From: CAUZJF01 sp965248605
Lineage (GTDB): Bacteria; Chloroflexota; Dehalococcoidia; Lucifugimonadales; CAUZJF01
DNA: 64,000 nucleotides
NCBI GenBank assembly: GCA_965248605.1
Contig: CBDFJV010000007.1
Span: forward strand, 1,054,001 to 1,118,000
Reading direction: 5' to 3'
Numbering within the stretch: the first letter of the stretch is position 1; the number at the start of each line of letters is the position of its first letter. Below, one piece after another: positions 60,595-64,000 of the stretch. The translations under genes and the position numbers were made by a program. Under the pieces are notes generated by a model that searched no databases, was not told where the DNA came from, and was given only the letters and a program-made list of their open reading frames with translations.

Positions 60595-61515
60595 GTGCCC
60601 CTTTCCCTGGATGCGTTCGGGCTGGCGTCCGACGTACCCCTCTGGCAAGTTGGCCTCCTCACGGTCCTCGCCTTTGCCGTAGGTCTTGTCGGCGGGTTTG
60701 TCGGCCTTGCGCTGGGTGTGATTCGCCTTCCATTCATCCTACTGCTCGGCATCGCACCGGCGACCGCAGCGGGCACAAACATCGCGGTCAGCGCCACAAG
60801 CCTTTTTGTTGGGGCGATACGTCACTACCGTGACGGTCGGGTGGTCATGAGGTCCGTGGTGGTGCTGGGGGTGCCGGGCACAGCCGGGGCATTTGCGGGC
60901 GCTCTCGGCAGCCGCGCGGCCCCAGATGCGCTTCTCCTCGCCGTTATTGCCGTGATCGTGGTCTGGCAGGGTGTCGTGTTCGTCCGTCGCACGACTCGCC
61001 ACAAGGGAGCCGCTTGCCTCCTCTCCCGCCGGGAGAGGACTGTCGAAGATCCCGAGCCTCTCGGGGAGGTGAGGGTGACGGTCGATAAGAGTGGCAACGA
61101 AGAGCCCGCACCGACCGACGGCGCCTCGGATCTCTCTGGAGCGCGGCTCGCTGCAGGGGCCGCAGCAGGCTTGACCATCGGCGTCGTCGGAGGCGCGGTC
61201 GGCCTTGTTCTGGGAATCGTCAGATTGCCCGCGCTGGTGCGAATCATGCGTTTGGACCCTGGGCACGCCGCCGGGAGCAATATGTTCATCGGGTTCTTCG
61301 TCGGAGCGCTGGGTTGGGCCGGCCACGCGACGGCCGGACAGGTCGACTACTCGTTGCTTGTGCCGATGGCGGCTGCAGCCATGGTGGGCACGTATCTCGG
61401 AGCTCGTTGGACGGGGAAGGTCAATCCCGACCGGTTGTTGCTGACTATGGGCGTCGTACTGATTCTGGTTGGTCCTCTACTGCTCGTGAAGCCGCTGGCG
61501 GACTGGGCGTCATGA
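60595..61515 (+). CDS. TSUP (TauE/SafE) family permease with repeat-encoded insert
   Basis: A 306-residue protein of two homologous four-span halves: GLVGGFVGLALGVIRLPFIL in the first, and GVVGGAVGLVLGIVRLPALV in the second. TSUP proteins export or import sulfite, taurine or related anions. Between the halves is a hydrophilic loop (about residues 136-170) in which CLLSRRERTVEDPEPLGEVR is encoded by a copy of the dispersed palindromic repeat (61017-61075) that is otherwise intergenic in this window. The start is a GTG at 60595 with no strong ribosome site. Confidence 0.87.
   Translation: MPLSLDAFGLASDVPLWQVGLLTVLAFAVGLVGGFVGLALGVIRLPFILLLGIAPATAAGTNIAVSATSLFVGAIRHYRDGRVVMRSVVVLGVPGTAGAFAGALGSRAAPDALLLAVIAVIVVWQGVVFVRRTTRHKGAACLLSRRERTVEDPEPLGEVRVTVDKSGNEEPAPTDGASDLSGARLAAGAAAGLTIGVVGGAVGLVLGIVRLPALVRIMRLDPGHAAGSNMFIGFFVGALGWAGHATAGQVDYSLLVPMAAAAMVGTYLGARWTGKVNPDRLLLTMGVVLILVGPLLLVKPLADWAS
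61017..61075 (-). repeat. Dispersed palindromic repeat, copy inside the TSUP coding sequence
   Basis: In reverse complement it reads CCTCACCTCCCCGAGAGGCT, CGGGATCTTCGACAGTCCTC, then TCCCGGCGGGAGAGGAGG, nearly identical to 646-709 and 4475-4536. It is read in frame through the permease gene. Confidence 0.85.
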
Positions 61516-61524
61516 AGTCGCTCT

Positions 61525-61650
61525 GTCACCCTGAGCCCTTCGAGTGGCTCAGGATGAACTCCGCGAAGGGTCTGGGGTGGTTGGGGGAGCTCTACGTGGA
61601 TATGGCGCGCGGGCCCCACCCCAGGTTCTTCGCCAGACTCAGAACGACAG
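61525..61650. repeat. Palindromic intergenic repeat
   Basis: A long imperfect inverted repeat: GTCACCCTGAGCCCTTCG and AAGGGTCTGGGGTGG on one side, CCCACCCCAGGTTCTTCG and CAGACTCAGAACGAC on the other. It has the look of a family of large hairpin repeats; only one copy is in this window. No gene is seen between 61516 and 61712. Confidence 0.55.
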
Positions 61651-61712
61651 AGGCGCCGGCTGGACGGCTAACCGCCGTACGCTAGCCCTCCCGGGTGACC
61701 CGGACAAGTTCT

Positions 61713-62948
61713 CTAAGGGACCGTGAAAGTGAACACCCAGGGACCGGGCAAGTGCTCTCCCTGGTCCGGGTCAAAAAAGCCCGAGCGGTCCGTCAGCTCC
61801 GCGATGGTCAGCGTCCATTCGCCGCGTTGATCGACCAGGGACTCGGGCACCGACAGGACCCAGGTGCCTTCCTTTGGCGTGGAGAGCTCCAAGCCCATCT
61901 GCCCCGACACGCGGCCCGGGCTTCCGGTTATAACGGTGGCGGGGGTCGTCAGCACCACGATTGGGACAGCGTCCACCACCGGTTCCGGCGGCTCAGAATG
62001 GAGGACGAGGCGGGTCACCGAAGGGGTGATCAATACCTCTTCGAGGGTGATCTTGACTCCGGCCGCTGCCACCGTCTGATGCAACTCCATTTTCCGACCC
62101 GTGGCGAGGGAAGCGTCAAACTCGAACACAAAGGGCCCAACGAGGAAGTCCCGGCTGACCGGCTCCTTGACCGTGCCCGCATCCGGACGGCCCTGCACGA
62201 GGTCCCTCAACCTGTCCGCATCTAGAGGGTCCCGTTGGGCCGGCTGCAGGTGGACCACCAGGCGCAGTCGAAGCGAGTCAGACAGCATCCACTGAAGGGG
62301 AGCATCGAAGGCGAGGACTCGCCGAGGGTCGGACAGCGTCCAGGCCTGGGCGGCCCAAAACGCGCTACTGGTGGACGGCTGAGGCTCCAGAGGGGGGCCC
62401 GCCAGACTGGAGCTGTGGCTCATGACCCGCTTGGTGCAGACCCCTCCCCTCCCCCCTTCCAGAACGACGCACGGGGTCTCCACGGACCGCCATCGAAACA
62501 CCTTGCTGTCGTCGTTGGCCAGTCCCAGCCACGCCACGCGCACTGCGGCTACCAATCCGGCTTCCGCCTCCACATTGAGTCCCACGAGGAGCTGGTAGGA
62601 GTCGACATACACGTAATCGACGGCAACCGTGAACCGGTCGATGGTCTGGGCGAGTTGGACGTCCTGGGCCAGTCCGGACTCGCCAACGTGCTTGCCCCCG
62701 CCCGACAGGCCGAAGAACCGGCTCAGTGTGGGTCCCGCCGCGTTGACCGCGCCGGCGAAGGCGAGGAAGAGCAACATGACCAGCCCTGTCGACACCAGCT
62801 TGCCCGGAAATGGACCAGTAGCCCGCCGCCCATCACCTGACAGACCCTTACGAATCGTGGGCCAGAGGTCCGGACTGTCCGGCACTCCTCTGTCGGCTAT
62901 CTCCGCCAGGACTAGCGCGGCTGTTTCGGCCATCTTTCCTTCATTCAT
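61713..62948 (-). CDS. Anti-sigma factor, DUF4179-like
   Basis: A 411-residue protein with a short cytoplasmic N-terminus of about 50 residues, one membrane span (LVSTGLVMLLFLAFAGAVNA), and a large external region beginning with DRFTVAVDYVYVDSYQLLVG, the DUF4179 pattern of anti-sigma proteins. The external part is beta-rich and ends GEWTLTIAELTDRSGFF. It lies 51 bp downstream of an ECF sigma-factor gene on the same strand, so it most likely holds that sigma factor inactive until an envelope signal arrives. Confidence 0.8.
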   Translation of the reverse strand: MNEGKMAETAALVLAEIADRGVPDSPDLWPTIRKGLSGDGRRATGPFPGKLVSTGLVMLLFLAFAGAVNAAGPTLSRFFGLSGGGKHVGESGLAQDVQLAQTIDRFTVAVDYVYVDSYQLLVGLNVEAEAGLVAAVRVAWLGLANDDSKVFRWRSVETPCVVLEGGRGGVCTKRVMSHSSSLAGPPLEPQPSTSSAFWAAQAWTLSDPRRVLAFDAPLQWMLSDSLRLRLVVHLQPAQRDPLDADRLRDLVQGRPDAGTVKEPVSRDFLVGPFVFEFDASLATGRKMELHQTVAAAGVKITLEEVLITPSVTRLVLHSEPPEPVVDAVPIVVLTTPATVITGSPGRVSGQMGLELSTPKEGTWVLSVPESLVDQRGEWTLTIAELTDRSGFFDPDQGEHLPGPWVFTFTVP

Positions 62949-62999
62949 CTCTCTTGCTCCCGCTCAAGAGTTGCGTCGGTCGGGAAACACCTCTTGATG

Positions 63000-63596
63000 T
63001 CAAACGATCAAGTTGACGGACTGCAATATGAGGCGCAAACGCTTTCGAGCCTCATGTAGGTACCGCTTGACGGTGCCGGGCGAGCTGCCGAGCTGAGTCG
63101 CTACCTCTCTCTCCTTCAGGCCGAGGTAGTAGCGCAACACAATAGCCGAACGCTGGGACGGAGAGAGCCGTTGCACGGCTTCCCAGACTCTGCGGCGGCG
63201 CTCGGCTTGCTCAGCCATCTCTTCGGGGCCCGGCTCCTCCGAGAAAAGCGCTCCACGCAACGCCAATTCCGTGGCTTCGACGCCTTCGTCCAGCGGCACA
63301 AGGCGGTTCCCGCGCGAGACCGCCTTAATTGCGTCGTTGGCGACGATACGCATGAACCAAGGCCGGAAGGGGCGGCTGGTGTCAAACTGGCCGATCCGCT
63401 CGTAAATGCGGAGGAACGCCGTTGCCACGACGTCCTCCGCCGTAGACCGGTCCCCGGTGATCAGGTATGCGGCCTTGACCGCCTCGGTCTGGTACCTCGA
63501 GACAAGTACCTCGAGCCCGCCGACGTCGCCTTCCCGCAGTCTGGCGATCGCCTCGCGCTCGTTAGGAAGACTCACTGGACGTGTCTCTTTGCTCAC
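63000..63596 (-). CDS. ECF RNA polymerase sigma factor
   Basis: A 198-residue sigma-70 family ECF protein. Region 2 runs from LVSRYQTEAVKAAYLITGDR through EDVVATAFLRIYERIGQFDT and PFRPWFMRIVANDAIKAVSR; region 4 has RLSPSQRSAIVLRYYLGLKE followed by REVATQLGSSPGTVKRYLHE. The start is a GTG at 63596. The following gene encodes a membrane anti-sigma factor. Its regulon cannot be read here. Confidence 0.93.
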   Translation of the reverse strand: MSKETRPVSLPNEREAIARLREGDVGGLEVLVSRYQTEAVKAAYLITGDRSTAEDVVATAFLRIYERIGQFDTSRPFRPWFMRIVANDAIKAVSRGNRLVPLDEGVEATELALRGALFSEEPGPEEMAEQAERRRRVWEAVQRLSPSQRSAIVLRYYLGLKEREVATQLGSSPGTVKRYLHEARKRLRLILQSVNLIV

Positions 63597-63940
63597 AACC
63601 CGGGGCCATCCTTGTTTGTCAAGAACATGCCACAGACGTAGACCGGCCTGATCGCGGCTCTATCAACAATATCCTCGATACGTAGAAAAGGTTGTGATTC
63701 ATTTGAACTATTCGCCGGTCAGATTGGGTGGGGAGGCCCCGCCGTGCTGGCCTGGAAATACCCAAGAAGAGGGGCACTCGTGCGAGGGCCCTCTGGGTCG
63801 AACGAGATCCGCCGCCCTCTGCCGCCTTGTCCTGGTCGAAGAAACGGGCCGCCCAGCCCAGCGCTCTCCGACCTCACCTCCGCCGGAGTCGTACAGGGGG
63901 GGTGAGGCTCGCACCGGCCGGTCCAGCCCTCGACGAGTTC
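63597..63940. other. Intergenic stretch without a supported gene
   Basis: Reading frames on both strands here are Arg/Pro-rich with no ribosome site or recognisable domain. TTGACA at 63617-63612 on the minus strand could be part of the sigma-factor promoter, but no matching -10 box is clear. Confidence 0.5.
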
Positions 63941-63942
63941 TC

Positions 63943-64000
63943 GGTCACCGTGATTTCGATTCGCATTTTCCGGTTCGGGGATCATATTTATGAGGTCATG
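63943..64000 (-). mobile_element. 5' remnant of an integrase-type transposase element
   Basis: On the minus strand the last 58 bases read CATGACCTCATAAATATG then an ATG opening MRIEITVTEN, closely matching the leader and first codons of the transposase remnant at 45237-45270 (MRLKITVTED). After ten codons the frame diverges and stops resembling it. Part of the element lies outside the window. Confidence 0.55.

Overview
The window is about 60% GC bacterial chromosome. Its gene content is an FAD/glycine-cleavage-T sarcosine-type dehydrogenase, phytanoyl-CoA dioxygenase, GMC and berberine-bridge oxidoreductases, a RhaM mutarotase next to an amidohydrolase-2 lactonase-type protein, and a membrane sensor-like protein that ends where a kinase would start. 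That repertoire resembles environmental Chloroflexota (SAR202/Dehalococcoidia-like). The assignment is an inference from gene content; no rRNA is present and gyrB could not be placed by search.

Region 1 (1-12 kb) is mostly ordinary. It holds a SnoaL-like protein, gyrB, a cobalamin riboswitch with promoter and terminator driving a BtuF-like lipoprotein and a BtuC-like permease (no ATPase gene beside them), a HAD hydrolase, a small zinc ribbon, an amidohydrolase/RhaM/EVE cluster and a four-domain dimethylglycine-dehydrogenase-like protein. Region 2 (12-26 kb) has a PIN-toxin/antitoxin cassette with a third antitoxin-like mini-gene, a repeat-filled gap, and metabolic genes (amidohydrolase, beta-helix acyltransferase, Nudix, nitroreductase, FAD oxidoreductase, beta-propeller glycosidase-like protein). 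It ends with an FG-GAP-type surface protein.

Region 3 (26.3-37.1 kb) is one giant surface-protein gene of about 3,000 codons with six CSLREA/CTLRAA modules, beta-helix repeats and a C-terminal sorting-type tail. It has been broken three times: by a 123-bp MITE inside its signal peptide, by an IS1380-family element and by a small frameshifting deletion. Region 4 (37-49.5 kb) has small secreted proteins, a phytanoyl-CoA dioxygenase and cupredoxin-like lipoproteins. A mosaic of mobile pieces follows: an IS21 element whose two flanks come from different genes, a low-GC island with truncated purC and a HAD gene, and a transposase remnant. After these come a consensus promoter abutting a terminator, a 70-bp array of TGTCGGA motifs and an HTH gene with an in-frame TGA. 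Then come a GMC oxidoreductase, a lipoprotein whose signal peptide is split by another MITE copy, and a methyltransferase.

Region 5 (49.5-64 kb) has a secreted small protein, a TIM-barrel glycosidase-like protein, a YbaK-type deacylase, a second IS1380 copy splitting a small gene, and a RelE toxin overlapping a PD-(D/E)XK-like protein that carries an antitoxin-like tail. tRNA-Gln(TTG), a DUF5808 pair, a MoxR/DUF58/DUF4129 operon, a TSUP transporter with a palindromic repeat inside its coding sequence, and an ECF sigma/anti-sigma pair complete it.

The main discovery-type signals are: (i) a CTAG-targeting 123-bp MITE present in four copies that look identical, two of which sit inside signal-peptide coding sequence; (ii) an endonuclease-like/antitoxin fusion paired with RelE; (iii) the promoter-terminator-operator array near 45.3-45.5 kb; and (iv) a dispersed palindrome that has become protein-coding in the TSUP transporter.
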